Shown here piece after piece: positions 15,084-25,487 of a stretch of 64,000 nucleotides of DNA (positions are counted from its first letter, which is position 1; each line of letters begins with the position of its first letter). The notes under the pieces are model-generated. The model was not told where the DNA came from, made no database searches, and worked only from the letters and a program-made list of their open reading frames with translations. Source of the stretch: Castellaniella denitrificans (GTDB lineage: Bacteria > Pseudomonadota > Gammaproteobacteria > Burkholderiales > Burkholderiaceae_B); contig NZ_JBHSEZ010000001.1 in NCBI RefSeq assembly GCF_042653765.1, forward strand, positions 62,001-126,000, written 5' to 3'. The translations under genes were made by a program, and so were the position numbers.

Positions 15084-16223
15084 ATGACCGGAACCCCGAT
15101 GCCCCGCGATCCCGAGGATTCCAGCCTGCCTATGCGCCGGCGCGACGCGGTGCGCCATCTCCTGCACACGCGCCGCTTCGAGGAAAGCGTGAAGCTGGGC
15201 ACGCCACCCCCGGTGCGCAACTCGGCGCTCGCGGGCCTGCAGGCGGCGCTCGCCACCGCCCTCTGCGTACCGCTGTTCCTGCTCTCGCCCTGGGCGCACC
15301 TGGTGGGCTTCGCATCGCTGGGCGCGCTGGTCGCGCTGTTCGGGCGCTTCGCCCCGAGGCGCAGCCGCACGGGCATCGTGCTGCAATGCGCGTTCTGGCA
15401 GACCTTCGGGGTCTTCGCCATGTCGGCGACCGCCTGGCTGGGCTGGCCGCGGGCGGCCCAGCTGGCCCTGCTGGCCGCGTCCTGCGGCTTCTACCTGCTG
15501 ATCAGCTTCCGGAACCGGTTCGGCGCACCCGGCCCGCTGATCTTCATCTTCGCGGTCGGCGCCTCGATGGCGGACACGCTGGACCTGGCGCAAGTCGCCG
15601 AACGCGCGCTGGCGACCGCGATCGCCGCCGCACTCGCCTGGCTGATCTGCGTCGCCAGCGAAACCCTGCGCCACCCGCCGACGCCGGAGCGCCCCTTTCC
15701 CAAGGACCCGGAGCGGTCCCCAAGCGGGCTGCGCTTCATGGCGGCGCGCGTCGCGATCGCGGCGCTCATCGTCGTCTTCGCCAGCCACGCCCTGGGCCTG
15801 AGCCACCCGGCCTGGGCGGCGATGGGGGCGGTCGCCGTCATGCAGGGCAGCCATCTCCATGTCAGCATGCACCGCGCCCTGCAGCGCATGGCCGGCACGA
15901 TGGTGGGCGCGGCATTCGCGTGGCTGCTGCTCGTCCAGCAGCCCTCGGCCTGGCTGATCCTGGCCGTGCTCGCGCTGCTGCAGGTCCTCACGGAAATCGT
16001 GATCGGCGTGAACTACGGCCTCGCGCAGGTGCTCGTCACACCCATGGCCCTGCTGATGACCCATCTCGCCGCGCCCGCCGCGGCCGGCGCGGCCCTGGCG
16101 CCGGAGAGGGTGGCCGACACCCTGCTGGGCGCCCTGATCGGCATCGTGATCGCCGTGGCGCTCTCGAGCATCGAGGACCGGCGGATGCTCGCGCATCACC
16201 ACCAGACGCGCCTGCCCGGCTGA
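15084..16223 (+). CDS. FUSC-family membrane protein (probable efflux component)
   Basis: A 379-residue protein with two sets of membrane helices separated by a charged loop (around PERPFPKDPERSPSG), as in the fusaric-acid-resistance (FUSC/YccS/AaeB) family. Members export aromatic carboxylic acids or similar compounds. No periplasmic adaptor or outer-membrane partner is encoded nearby. The ATG at 15084 has GGGAG about 12 bases upstream; an in-frame ATG at 15063 inside marR is possible. Co-expression with the upstream MarR regulator is likely. Confidence 0.8.
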   Translation: MTGTPMPRDPEDSSLPMRRRDAVRHLLHTRRFEESVKLGTPPPVRNSALAGLQAALATALCVPLFLLSPWAHLVGFASLGALVALFGRFAPRRSRTGIVLQCAFWQTFGVFAMSATAWLGWPRAAQLALLAASCGFYLLISFRNRFGAPGPLIFIFAVGASMADTLDLAQVAERALATAIAAALAWLICVASETLRHPPTPERPFPKDPERSPSGLRFMAARVAIAALIVVFASHALGLSHPAWAAMGAVAVMQGSHLHVSMHRALQRMAGTMVGAAFAWLLLVQQPSAWLILAVLALLQVLTEIVIGVNYGLAQVLVTPMALLMTHLAAPAAAGAALAPERVADTLLGALIGIVIAVALSSIEDRRMLAHHHQTRLPG

Positions 16224-16245
16224 AGCGTTGCGCGAAACGCGGGCG

Positions 16246-16274
16246 AAAAAAACGGGAAGGCATACGCCTTCCCG
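16246..16274 (-). terminator. Rho-independent terminator of aceA
   Basis: A 9-bp stem CGGGAAGGC/GCCTTCCCG (16253-16274, loop ATAC) is followed on the minus strand by seven T. It lies about 60 bases after the aceA stop. It also sits just past the convergent FUSC gene. Confidence 0.85.
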
Positions 16275-16330
16275 AAAGCACACCGCAGGGAAGCCCCTCT
16301 TCTTCCCTGCCCTCTCTCAAATCATCGCAA

Positions 16331-17650
<1,320 letters not shown>

Positions 17651-17730
17651 GATGGTGCTCCTGAGAAAGAAGAAAAAACAAACCGTCGATGAGGAACAGT
17701 CTACGCCTATGACGCGCTGCACACATGACT

Positions 17731-17750
17731 TCTATCTTATATAAGATAGA
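17731..17750. promoter_or_regulatory. Perfect 20-bp palindrome upstream of aceA
   Basis: TCTATCTTATATAAGATAGA is a perfect 20-bp inverted repeat about 80 bases upstream of aceA. Its CTTATATAAG core has the form of a dimeric repressor site. The binding protein is unknown. Confidence 0.65.
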
Positions 17751-17767
17751 AAATTTTTATCTTTTAA

Positions 17768-17783
17768 ATCATATATATATGAT
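17768..17783. promoter_or_regulatory. Perfect 16-bp palindrome upstream of aceA
   Basis: ATCATATATATATGAT is a second perfect inverted repeat with its centre 35 bases from the first. It may be a second operator or simply part of the AT-rich patch. Confidence 0.4.
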
Positions 17784-17974
17784 ATTTATTCCATGTCGTG
17801 AAATAATATTCCTGGTTATGAAAATGGAGAACGCGCAGCGCAGCATTCGGTTTTCACATCCTGGAATCAAAACGCCATGATGTGAAAAACCAGCCGGGAA
17901 ACGGCACGGGCGGCAGTAGAATGATGAGCGCCGTCCCCTCCGAGGGACCATCGGACCGACCTCTTCGCAACGCC

Positions 17975-18805
17975 ATGAACCCCGATTCCCTTTCCGCCAG
18001 CCCGCTGGGACGATCCACCCCGGGTTCGACGCGCTACGATCCGGCTCTGCTATTCCCGATCGCCCGCGCCGACACGCGCGCCGGGCTGGACCTGCCCCAG
18101 GCGGCCCACGGCGCCGACATCTGGAACGCCTACGAGCTGTCCTGGCTGAACGCCAAGGGCAAGCCCGTCGTGGCGATCGGCCGCTTCACCGTCCCCATGG
18201 ACAGCCCCAGCCTGATCGAGTCCAAGTCCCTCAAGCTCTATCTGAACAGCTACAACGAAGAACGCTTCGAGTACGCGGACATCGTCCGCCAGCGACTGCA
18301 CACGGACCTGTCGCGGGCCTGCGGCAAGCCGGTTCACGTGGAGATCCTGTCGGTGCGCCCGGCCTTCGAACTGAGCTGCGCGCCGCTGCGCGGCACCTGC
18401 ATCGACGACCAGGACCTGGATTTCGATGCGGTCCAGGCGCCGCGGCCCGACAGCCTGGCCCTGTCGGACCCCGCCCCCTTCGTGCGCGAGAACCTGGTGT
18501 CCGAACTGCTGAAATCCAACTGCCCCGTGACCGGCCAACCCGACTGGGCCAGCCTGCAGATCCGCTATGCCGGCCCGCGCATCGACCACGCCGGGCTGCT
18601 GCGCTACATCGTGTCGCTGCGCCGCCACCAGGAATTCCACGAGCTGTGCGTGGAAAAGATCTACGGGGAAATCATGCGGCGCTGCGCGCCGGAGGAACTG
18701 CTGGTCTACGCGCGCTACACCCGGCGCGGCGGGCTGGACATCAACCCCTGGCGGGCCAGCTACCAGCCCACCGACATCGGCCAGACGCGGACGCTGCGGC
18801 AGTAG
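17975..18805 (+). CDS. queF: NADPH-dependent 7-cyano-7-deazaguanine reductase QueF
   Basis: A 276-residue two-domain T-fold enzyme that reduces preQ0 to preQ1 in queuosine synthesis. The signature SLKLYLNSYNEERF (NADPH/QueF motif) and the catalytic Cys in SNCPVTGQPDWASLQI are present. It is the long YqcD/unimodular form typical of proteobacteria. The ATG at 17975 matches the family N-terminus; upstream GTG/ATG codons would add a poorly conserved tail. It runs convergently toward the AraC gene with 31 bases between. Confidence 0.95.
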   Translation: MNPDSLSASPLGRSTPGSTRYDPALLFPIARADTRAGLDLPQAAHGADIWNAYELSWLNAKGKPVVAIGRFTVPMDSPSLIESKSLKLYLNSYNEERFEYADIVRQRLHTDLSRACGKPVHVEILSVRPAFELSCAPLRGTCIDDQDLDFDAVQAPRPDSLALSDPAPFVRENLVSELLKSNCPVTGQPDWASLQIRYAGPRIDHAGLLRYIVSLRRHQEFHELCVEKIYGEIMRRCAPEELLVYARYTRRGGLDINPWRASYQPTDIGQTRTLRQ

Positions 18806-18836
18806 GCGCTGCCAAAAGGGAGGCCTCGGTCCGGGG

Positions 18837-19733
18837 TCAATGGCCTCGTGCGATCTGATCCCGGACCTGCTGGCGGAACTCAACCGGACTCAAGCCAGCG
18901 TGCTTGCGGAAGAAACGGCTGAAATACACCTCGTCCTCAAACCCCAGGCGTCCCGCCAGCACCTTGATGGCGTCTGACGTATAGACCAAGTCGCGCTGTG
19001 CCTCGCGAACCAGGCGAGCATTGATCACGGCGGAAGCCGGCATCCCCAGAACATCCCTGCACAGGCGCGACAGATTACCCACCGTCATGCCCAATTCATC
19101 CGCATAGGCGCTCAGAGCCACATGATCCTTGAACCGCTGGTCCACCAGTTCACGGAATTTCTGGATCTGCCGCGCCTTGCGAGTGCTCCCCGCCCGCAGC
19201 GGCAAGCCTTTGCTGTGGCGAATGCGGCCAATCCTCATCACCAGAGCTGACAGCAGGGACATGCAGATCCCCGACTGGCCGACCCGATGGCTGCGAAATT
19301 CGTCGAAGATCCCCTCGAACAAGGGCGCCAGCCCCCCGGCCTCAGGATCATTCTCGTCGAATTCCATCACGATCGGCTCGCGCACCGCCTGCAGCATGTC
19401 GGGCTCGGCCGCCCCCACCATCAATTCCAGCACGTGCTGAACCGCCGTGATCACAGGCCCGTCGACCTCCGGCAGAAAGCTGAATGAGTGCACTATCTGT
19501 TCTGGAATTGACAAAATGCACGGAGCCTTCACATGCCAGATCCGGCCATCGATCCCGATGGCGCCGCCCCCCTTGGTCAGGTGCAGTATCTGGATGAAGG
19601 ATTGATGCAGATGAGGCTTGATTTCCCAATTATTTAGCGAAGATCGCTTGGGAATCGATTCAATGTGCACGGAATCGACCCAATGATCGAGTCCTTGCGT
19701 CGCATACAAACCATAGCTAGGGATTTCCCTCAT
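18837..19733 (-). CDS. AraC-family regulator (PobR/HpaA-like)
   Basis: A 298-residue regulator: an N-terminal cupin-like sensor (around PHLHQSFIQILHLTKGGGAIGIDGRI) and a C-terminal double-HTH AraC domain (LSAYADELGMTVGNLSRLCR and GFEDEVYFSRFFRKHAGLSP). The sensor resembles PobR and HpaA, which detect aromatic acids. AGGAAAG lies before the ATG at 19733. It is divergent from the catabolic operon starting at 19903. Two direct repeats in between (19758-19791) are its likely sites, so it is the probable activator of that operon. Confidence 0.88.
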   Translation of the reverse strand: MREIPSYGLYATQGLDHWVDSVHIESIPKRSSLNNWEIKPHLHQSFIQILHLTKGGGAIGIDGRIWHVKAPCILSIPEQIVHSFSFLPEVDGPVITAVQHVLELMVGAAEPDMLQAVREPIVMEFDENDPEAGGLAPLFEGIFDEFRSHRVGQSGICMSLLSALVMRIGRIRHSKGLPLRAGSTRKARQIQKFRELVDQRFKDHVALSAYADELGMTVGNLSRLCRDVLGMPASAVINARLVREAQRDLVYTSDAIKVLAGRLGFEDEVYFSRFFRKHAGLSPVEFRQQVRDQIARGH

Positions 19734-19757
19734 CCTGCTTTCCTGGCCATCAGAAAA

Positions 19758-19791
19758 TGCACGAATTGTCCTGCCACATGCATGAATTGTC
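19758..19791 (+). promoter_or_regulatory. Tandem AraC-type sites, 21-bp period, next to a -35
   Basis: TGCACGAATTGTC (19758-19770) and TGCATGAATTGTC (19779-19791) are 12-of-13 identical direct repeats exactly 21 bp apart, which is two helical turns, the typical layout for an AraC dimer. The downstream repeat overlaps TTGTCA (19787-19792), a possible -35 for the 19903 operon, as in class II activation. Confidence 0.65.
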
Positions 19792-19902
19792 AATTCAATA
19801 GGCTTCAAATATCCAGATAATGAAAAAACGCGCAAACGTCCGGCGGATACGTCGAGAAAGCGGCGCGAGGCGCCGCAGAATGCGCATCGAACGGAGACAA
19901 AT

Positions 19903-20733
19903 ATGCAAGATTCCCATTGGCTCGGGCTGCAGGGCCGCGCCTGCGCCGTGACCGGCGCCGCGCGCGGTATCGGCCGGGGCATCGCCCAGGCGCTGGCCGA
20001 CGCCGGTGCCCGCGTCGCCCTGCTGGACTACGATGCCGGCGCCTGCGAAGAAACCGCGGCCGCCCTGCGCGCTCAGGGTGCCGACGCCACCGCGTTCGCC
20101 TGCGACACCTCGGACCCCGACAGCGTCGCCCGAGCCGCGACTGCGGTGCACGACGTGCTGGGCCCCTGCGCCGGCCTGGTCAACAACGCAGGGATTCTGC
20201 GGTCCGGCGCCCTGCAGGACGTGGAGCTCCAGGAGTGGAACCGCGTGCTGGATGTGAACCTGACTGGCTACCTGCTGACCGCGCGGACATTCGCCGCCCG
20301 GATGAGGGACGGCGGAGGGGGAAGCATCGTGCACATCGCCTCGATCTCGGGCAGCTTTCCCCAAACCCGCAGCGGCGCCTACAGCGCCAGCAAGGCGGGG
20401 GTCATGCTCATGTCGCGCCAGATGGCCGTCGAATGGGGCGCGGACGGCATCCGCAGCAACACAGTCTGCCCCGGCATGATCCGCACGCACCTGTCGGCGG
20501 CTTTCTATGCCGAACCCGGCAACGAGCAGAAACGCGCAGCCATGACCGCCAGCCGCCGGGTCGGCGAGACGGACGACATCGCCAACGCGGCCCTGTTCCT
20601 GCTCAGCCCCCGGTCGAGCTACATCAATGCCGCCGACCTCGCCGTGAACGGCGGCATGGACGCCATGCTGATGGACATGGTTCCGCGGCCGGGATTCAAC
20701 CACACGGCCGCCCCCGACACAACCCGGCAATGA
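19903..20733 (+). CDS. Short-chain dehydrogenase/reductase (first gene of catabolic operon)
   Basis: A 276-residue Rossmann-fold oxidoreductase: NAD(P) motif TGAARGIGRGIA, the NNAG motif, catalytic Ser in ASISG and Tyr/Lys in YSASKAG. The acidic residue after strand 2 (LLDYDA) suggests NAD. The C-terminus is about 15 residues longer than usual. GGAGA precedes the ATG. It ends one base into the GAGG ribosome site of the next gene. The substrate is likely a hydroxyl group on an alicyclic or steroid-like molecule, judged only from the downstream flavoprotein. Confidence 0.85.
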   Translation: MQDSHWLGLQGRACAVTGAARGIGRGIAQALADAGARVALLDYDAGACEETAAALRAQGADATAFACDTSDPDSVARAATAVHDVLGPCAGLVNNAGILRSGALQDVELQEWNRVLDVNLTGYLLTARTFAARMRDGGGGSIVHIASISGSFPQTRSGAYSASKAGVMLMSRQMAVEWGADGIRSNTVCPGMIRTHLSAAFYAEPGNEQKRAAMTASRRVGETDDIANAALFLLSPRSSYINAADLAVNGGMDAMLMDMVPRPGFNHTAAPDTTRQ

Positions 20734-20741
20734 GGCTCGAC

Positions 20742-22454
20742 ATGAACACATCTCCACTGCAAGATGGCGCGCATTGCGACGTCCTCGTGATCGGCGCAGG
20801 CGTATCGGGCCTGACGACCGCGATCGTCGCGGCCAAGAAGGGCCTGAAAGTCATCGTGGCGGAAAAGGCCCCGGTGTTCGGCGGCACCGCCGCCTATTCG
20901 GGCGGGGTTCTCTGGATCCCGGGCAACCACATCGCACGCAAGGCGGGCATCCCGGATTCACGGGAAGCGGCCCTGACCTACATCCGCAACGAGGCCGGCG
21001 CCTATTTCGACCCCGAGGCCACCGACGCCTTCCTGGACACGGCGCCCGAAATGGCGGAATTCTTCGAACGGGAAACCCACGTCCAATTCGTCCCCACGCT
21101 GTACCCGGACTACCATCCCGACCGCGAAGGCGGCGCCCAGCAGGGACGCTCCATCCTCGCGAAACCCTTCGACATCCGGGCCCTGGGACCGGACATGAAG
21201 CGCCTGCGCCCGCCCCTGCGTTCGATCACCTTCATCGGCATGATGTTCAATTCATCGAACGCGGACATCAAGCACTTCTTCAATGCAACCCGGTCTCTGA
21301 CCTCGTTCCTATACGTCGCCAAGCGCTTGGCCGCCCACATCAAGGAGCTTGCCCTGTACCGCCGGGGAGTCAATGTCACGAGCGGCAACGCGCTCATGGC
21401 TCGTCTGGCGAAAACGGCGCTGGACCTGGGCATCCCCATTCACACGGAATGCCCCGCGCGCAGCCTGATCGAGGAAAACGGCCGCATCACGGGCGCGATG
21501 CTCTCCACGCCGCACGGCGAGGTCCGCATCCTGGGCGACAGGGCCGTGGTCCTGGCGGCAGGAGGTTTTCCCCACGACGAGGCGCGCATCCGGGAAATCT
21601 ACCCGCACCTGAAGCGGGGTGGGGAACACCTGTCCCCAACTCCCGATGAAAACACGGGCGACGGCATCCGGATGGCCGAGCGGCTCGGCGCGTCGCTGGC
21701 CACGGACTACCCCAACGCATCGGCCTGGATGCCCGTGTCCCGTGTCCCGCACGGGCGGGGCCGGTACGATGTTTTCCCGCACCTGCTGGACCGCTACAAA
21801 CCTGGCGTGATCGGTGTCCTGCGCAACGGCCGGCGCTTCACCAACGAGTCGAATTCCTACCATGACGTAGGCCAGGCGATGATCGAGGCCTGCGCGCCGT
21901 CCACGGAAACCGCGATGTGGCTGATCTGCGATCAGGCCACCATCGGCAAGTACGGCCTGGGCTATGCCAAACCGGCGCCCCTGCCCCTGGGACCCATGCT
22001 GCGGCGGGGCTACCTGCACAAGGGCCGCACGCTGAAGGAACTGGCACAGGCCGCCGGCATCGATCCCGACGGACTCGAAGCCACGGTCCGCGCCTACAAC
22101 GAGCATGCGAAGAACGGCCAGGACCCCGAGTTCCACCGCGGCGCCACGGCCTTCAACCGCTACTTGGCCGACCCCGAGCACCGGCCCAACCCCTGCGTCG
22201 GCCCGATCCTCCATGCCCCCTTCTATGCCCTGAAGGTGGTGATGGGAGACCTGGGGACTTTCGACGGCATCCGCACTACCGTGACGGGAGAAGTCCTGGA
22301 TGGCGAATCCAGGCCGATCCCGGGCCTGTACGCCGTCGGCAATGACCGGGCCAGCATCATGGGCGGCAGCTATCCCGCAGCCGGCATCACGCTCGGACCG
22401 AACATGACATTCAGCTACATCACCGCGCTGCACATCGCCCGGACCGGTACCTGA
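20742..22454 (+). CDS. FAD-dependent dehydrogenase, 3-ketosteroid-delta1-dehydrogenase family
   Basis: A 570-residue flavoprotein of the fumarate reductase/KstD group. The FAD motif VIGAGVSGLTTA is at the N-terminus, and GGTAAYSGGVLWIPG matches KstD. Near the C-terminus GGSYPAAGITLGPNMTF keeps the Tyr (544) and Gly (548) that in KstD enolise and hold the 3-keto group. Such enzymes introduce a double bond next to a ring ketone. The natural substrate is unknown; no other steroid genes are present. The ATG at 20742 follows GAGG by six bases; an ATG at 20730 overlaps the previous stop. Confidence 0.85.
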   Translation: MNTSPLQDGAHCDVLVIGAGVSGLTTAIVAAKKGLKVIVAEKAPVFGGTAAYSGGVLWIPGNHIARKAGIPDSREAALTYIRNEAGAYFDPEATDAFLDTAPEMAEFFERETHVQFVPTLYPDYHPDREGGAQQGRSILAKPFDIRALGPDMKRLRPPLRSITFIGMMFNSSNADIKHFFNATRSLTSFLYVAKRLAAHIKELALYRRGVNVTSGNALMARLAKTALDLGIPIHTECPARSLIEENGRITGAMLSTPHGEVRILGDRAVVLAAGGFPHDEARIREIYPHLKRGGEHLSPTPDENTGDGIRMAERLGASLATDYPNASAWMPVSRVPHGRGRYDVFPHLLDRYKPGVIGVLRNGRRFTNESNSYHDVGQAMIEACAPSTETAMWLICDQATIGKYGLGYAKPAPLPLGPMLRRGYLHKGRTLKELAQAAGIDPDGLEATVRAYNEHAKNGQDPEFHRGATAFNRYLADPEHRPNPCVGPILHAPFYALKVVMGDLGTFDGIRTTVTGEVLDGESRPIPGLYAVGNDRASIMGGSYPAAGITLGPNMTFSYITALHIARTGT

Positions 22455-22480
22455 GACCGCCACACCCGGCAGGAGACCCC

Positions 22481-22828
22481 ATGCACATCGACGAAACCCT
22501 TTCCCTGGTGGATCACCGGATCTACACCATCGCCCTGCGCAAGATGCCGGAATTCCTGGACGTCTTCGACCGGCTGGCCATGCCGATCCTGCTGGAGACC
22601 CTGGGCAACCCCATCGGCATCTACACCAGCCACGTCGGGCCGCTCAATCAGGTCGTGCATCTATGGGCCTACAAAGATCTGGCGGACTACCAGGCACGTT
22701 GCCTGCGCCGCGACACGCACCCGGACTTCCCCGCCTATCTCGAGGCATCGAGCCACCTGATCGTCGCGCAGGAGAACCGGCTGCTGACCTGCGCACGGCT
22801 GCCGAGCATGCGGGAGCGCCTCCAATGA
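22481..22828 (+). CDS. NIPSNAP-family protein
   Basis: A 115-residue ferredoxin-like alpha/beta protein. RIYTIALRKMPEFLDVF at the start and GPLNQVVHLWAYKDLADYQAR in the middle are typical of NIPSNAP domains. Bacterial members often accompany catabolic dehydrogenases and transporters, but their biochemical role is unclear. AGGAGA precedes the ATG; its stop overlaps the next start (ATGA). Confidence 0.82.
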   Translation: MHIDETLSLVDHRIYTIALRKMPEFLDVFDRLAMPILLETLGNPIGIYTSHVGPLNQVVHLWAYKDLADYQARCLRRDTHPDFPAYLEASSHLIVAQENRLLTCARLPSMRERLQ

Positions 22829-23619
22829 CGACACATACCCCCAACCCGGCGCCGGTGGCCATCGTCACGGGCGCGGCCACCGGTATCGGCTGGGCGACGG
22901 CCCGGCTGCTCGCAGTCGAGGGCCACCGCTTGAGCCTGCTGGACCTGGACGGCGCCCGGGCCCGGGAGCGCGCCGACGAACTCGGCCCCGGCCACCTTGG
23001 CGTAGCCTGCGACGTCGCCGCCGAGGCAGCCGTCGACGAAGCCATCGCCCGCACCCTGGAGCGGTTCGGCCGCATCGACGTCCTGGTCAACAACGCGGGC
23101 ATCGGCGACCAATCGGCCGCCACCGTGGACCAGTCGGCGGAACGCTTCGACCAAGTCCTGGACGTTCATCTGCGCGGCACATTCCTGATGTGCCGCGCCG
23201 TGGCAGCCCATATGCTCGTCCGTAAACGCGGCGCCATCGTCAACCTGAGCTCGATCGCGGGCATGGCCGGCATCCCGGGACGCAACGCCTATTCCGCCGC
23301 CAAGGCCGGCATCGCGGCCATGACACGCTCGATGGCCTGCGAGTGGGCGCGCGCCGGCATCCGGGTGAACGCCGTCGCGCCGGGATACGCCCGCACGGCC
23401 CTGGTGGAAGAGCTGGAGGCCCGCCATGCCATCGACACACGCGGCATCGCGGCACGCACGCCGATGGGACGCCTGGCACGGCCCGAGGAAATCGCCGCCG
23501 TGATCGCGTTCCTGGTCTCGGATCGCGCCAGCTACGTCACCGGGACGACGATCCACGCCGACGGCGGCTGGCTCGCCCTGGGCGCGCCCGAAGACTCCCT
23601 GGCGCCGCAAAGCGTCTGA
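22825..23619 (+). CDS. Short-chain dehydrogenase/reductase (second)
   Basis: A 264-residue SDR: TGAATGIGWATA for the nucleotide, NNAGIGD, LSSIAGMAG, and YSAAKAG with the catalytic Tyr and Lys. Asp in LLDLDG suggests NAD. It ends with the usual TGTTIHADGGW. Translation is coupled to the NIPSNAP gene by a 4-base overlap. It and the first SDR share the general fold but are clearly different proteins, so they probably act on different steps. Confidence 0.87.
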   Translation: MTTHTPNPAPVAIVTGAATGIGWATARLLAVEGHRLSLLDLDGARARERADELGPGHLGVACDVAAEAAVDEAIARTLERFGRIDVLVNNAGIGDQSAATVDQSAERFDQVLDVHLRGTFLMCRAVAAHMLVRKRGAIVNLSSIAGMAGIPGRNAYSAAKAGIAAMTRSMACEWARAGIRVNAVAPGYARTALVEELEARHAIDTRGIAARTPMGRLARPEEIAAVIAFLVSDRASYVTGTTIHADGGWLALGAPEDSLAPQSV

Positions 23620-23643
23620 TCCCTCACGGAGACCGCGAACATC

Positions 23644-24495
23644 ATGCTCGCCATCAACATCATCAACGGCCTGGTCTACGGCGCCCTGCTGGCCATCGTC
23701 GCCTCGGGACTGGCGCTCATCTACGGACTGAGGCGCGTCGTCAACTTCGCCCACGGGTCGCTCTACATGCTGGGGGCCTACATCGGCTACACCGTCGCGA
23801 TCCATGCCGGCTTCTGGGCCGCCCTGGCCGCCGCCCCCCTGGCCATGTTCCTGATCGGTGTCCTGCTCGACCGCTACGGCCTGAGGCTGCTGCGCGATTA
23901 CGACCCGCTCAGCGTGATCCTGGTCACGTTCGGTCTGCTGCTGATCATCGAGGATCTGGTGCAGACGCTCTGGGGCAAGGGCAACCTCTCGCTGGCCGAA
24001 CCCGACATCCTGAGCCACTCGCTGCACATCGCGGGGATGACGCTCCCGGCCTACCGGATCGCGGTGGTCGCCGTCGGCATCCTGGTCGCCATCGGGCTGA
24101 CGTTCTGGCTGCAAAAGACCCGCATGGGGCTCTTCGTGCGGGCATCGAGCACCGACCCCGACACCACCGCCATGCAGGGCGTCAACACGGACCGCCTCGG
24201 CGCCTTCGTGGTTGGCCTGGGAACCGCGCTCGCGGGGTTCGCGGGCATCGTGACGGCGCCCTTCCTGTCACTGTCCCCGACCATGGGCAGCAGCGTCCTC
24301 ATCGACTCGTTCATGGTCGTGGTGATCGGCGGCCTGGGCAGCCTGCCCGGCGCATTTCTCGCCGCCCTGGTCCTGGGCCAGGTGCAAACGCTGGGAGCCA
24401 CCTATCTCCCCGAGATATCGGCTTCCCTACCCTTCATCCTGATGATCGCCATCCTGATCTGGAGGCCGGCGGGCATCGCCGGAAACCGCACATGA
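23644..24495 (+). CDS. livH: Branched-chain-type ABC transporter permease (LivH)
   Basis: A 283-residue inner-membrane permease with about eight helices. ALIYGLRRVVNFAHGSLYMLGAY is the LivH hallmark and VVIGGLGSLPGAFLAALVLG the coupling region. With LivM it forms the channel of an importer for branched amino acids or, often in catabolic loci, carboxylic acids such as aromatic or alicyclic acids. It is first of five transporter genes fused in one operon with the upstream enzymes. Confidence 0.93.
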   Translation: MLAINIINGLVYGALLAIVASGLALIYGLRRVVNFAHGSLYMLGAYIGYTVAIHAGFWAALAAAPLAMFLIGVLLDRYGLRLLRDYDPLSVILVTFGLLLIIEDLVQTLWGKGNLSLAEPDILSHSLHIAGMTLPAYRIAVVAVGILVAIGLTFWLQKTRMGLFVRASSTDPDTTAMQGVNTDRLGAFVVGLGTALAGFAGIVTAPFLSLSPTMGSSVLIDSFMVVVIGGLGSLPGAFLAALVLGQVQTLGATYLPEISASLPFILMIAILIWRPAGIAGNRT

Positions 24496-25475
24496 ATACC
24501 CTGTTCCGTCCCGGCCGGCTCACCCTGACGACGATAAGCTGCATCGCCCTGACCGTGGTCATCGGCCAGGTCGTCACTTCCGCAACAGCCCTTTCCATCC
24601 TGACCCAGGCCGCCATCTTCGCGCTGTTCGCCACCGGCGTGGGCGTCCTGTTGAAGCAGAACGGCATGGTGAGCTTCGGCCACGCCGCATTTTTCGGCCT
24701 GAGCGCGTATTGCGTCGCCATCTTCCTTCAGGAGACTCTCCTGCCGGCCGAGCTCGTCATTCTGATCAGCCTGGCCGCGACGGCGATATTCGCTTTCGTC
24801 CTGGCCCTGGTCATCGTGCGGGTCCCCGGCATCGCATTCGCCATGCTCACGCTGGCCTTTGGCCAATTGTTCTACCAGCTGACGCTGAAATCCCGCGGCC
24901 TGACCGGGGGCGCGGACGGCATCAGCATCGCCTGGCCGGACACGCTGTTCGGCATCCCGACCTCGACGCTCCTGGAGAACAGCATCATCTTCACCATCAG
25001 CTGGGCCCTCCTCATCCTCGCCCTGGCGCTCCTGGTGCGCCTGCATCATAGCCGCTTCGGCCAAATGACCGAGGCAATCCGGGACAATCCGGAACGCGCC
25101 ACCTTCATCGGCATCCGCCCCACCCTCCCTCGAGCCTTGATCTTCACGCTGTCGGCGGTGATCACGGCGGCCGCCGGCATCCTGGCCTCCTTCAACTCCG
25201 GCTTCATCTCTCCCGACAGCCTGCACTGGAGCGTCTCCGGCACCGTACTCATGATGGTCGTCGTCGGCGGCTACTGGAACGTCACGGGCCCGGCGCTTGG
25301 GGCCGTCATCTACGTTGTCGCCAAGGATCTGATCGGGGACCTGTCGACACACTGGCTGTCCCTGTTCGGCCTCCTGCTGATCGTGATCGTCGTGTTCACG
25401 GACAACGGGCTGAGCGGCGCGCTGCGCTCGCTCGCTGCCCGGGCCCGCACGCCCTCCGCCCCCCGCCACCCCTAG
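24492..25475 (+). CDS. livM: Branched-chain-type ABC transporter permease (LivM)
   Basis: A 327-residue permease with about nine helices. NGMVSFGHAAFFGLSAY and RSRFGQMTEAIRDNPERA-like sequence (seen as HHSRFGQMTEAIRDNPERA) are characteristic of LivM, and VVVGGYWNVTGPALGAV is the coupling region. It starts at 24492, overlapping the livH stop by four bases. Confidence 0.93.
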   Translation: MNTLFRPGRLTLTTISCIALTVVIGQVVTSATALSILTQAAIFALFATGVGVLLKQNGMVSFGHAAFFGLSAYCVAIFLQETLLPAELVILISLAATAIFAFVLALVIVRVPGIAFAMLTLAFGQLFYQLTLKSRGLTGGADGISIAWPDTLFGIPTSTLLENSIIFTISWALLILALALLVRLHHSRFGQMTEAIRDNPERATFIGIRPTLPRALIFTLSAVITAAAGILASFNSGFISPDSLHWSVSGTVLMMVVVGGYWNVTGPALGAVIYVVAKDLIGDLSTHWLSLFGLLLIVIVVFTDNGLSGALRSLAARARTPSAPRHP

Positions 25476-25487
25476 CCGAGATGCCCC

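Larger units (their letters stand above)
17651..17974. other. 324-bp AT-rich divergent control region, aceA / queF
   Basis: No gene is seen. It holds two perfect palindromes and a locally very AT-rich patch (17730-17815), unlike the surrounding GC-rich sequence. A pyrimidine-rich stretch near 17660-17690 precedes the aceA ribosome site. The queF side (17880-17974) shows no clear promoter. Confidence 0.6.
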
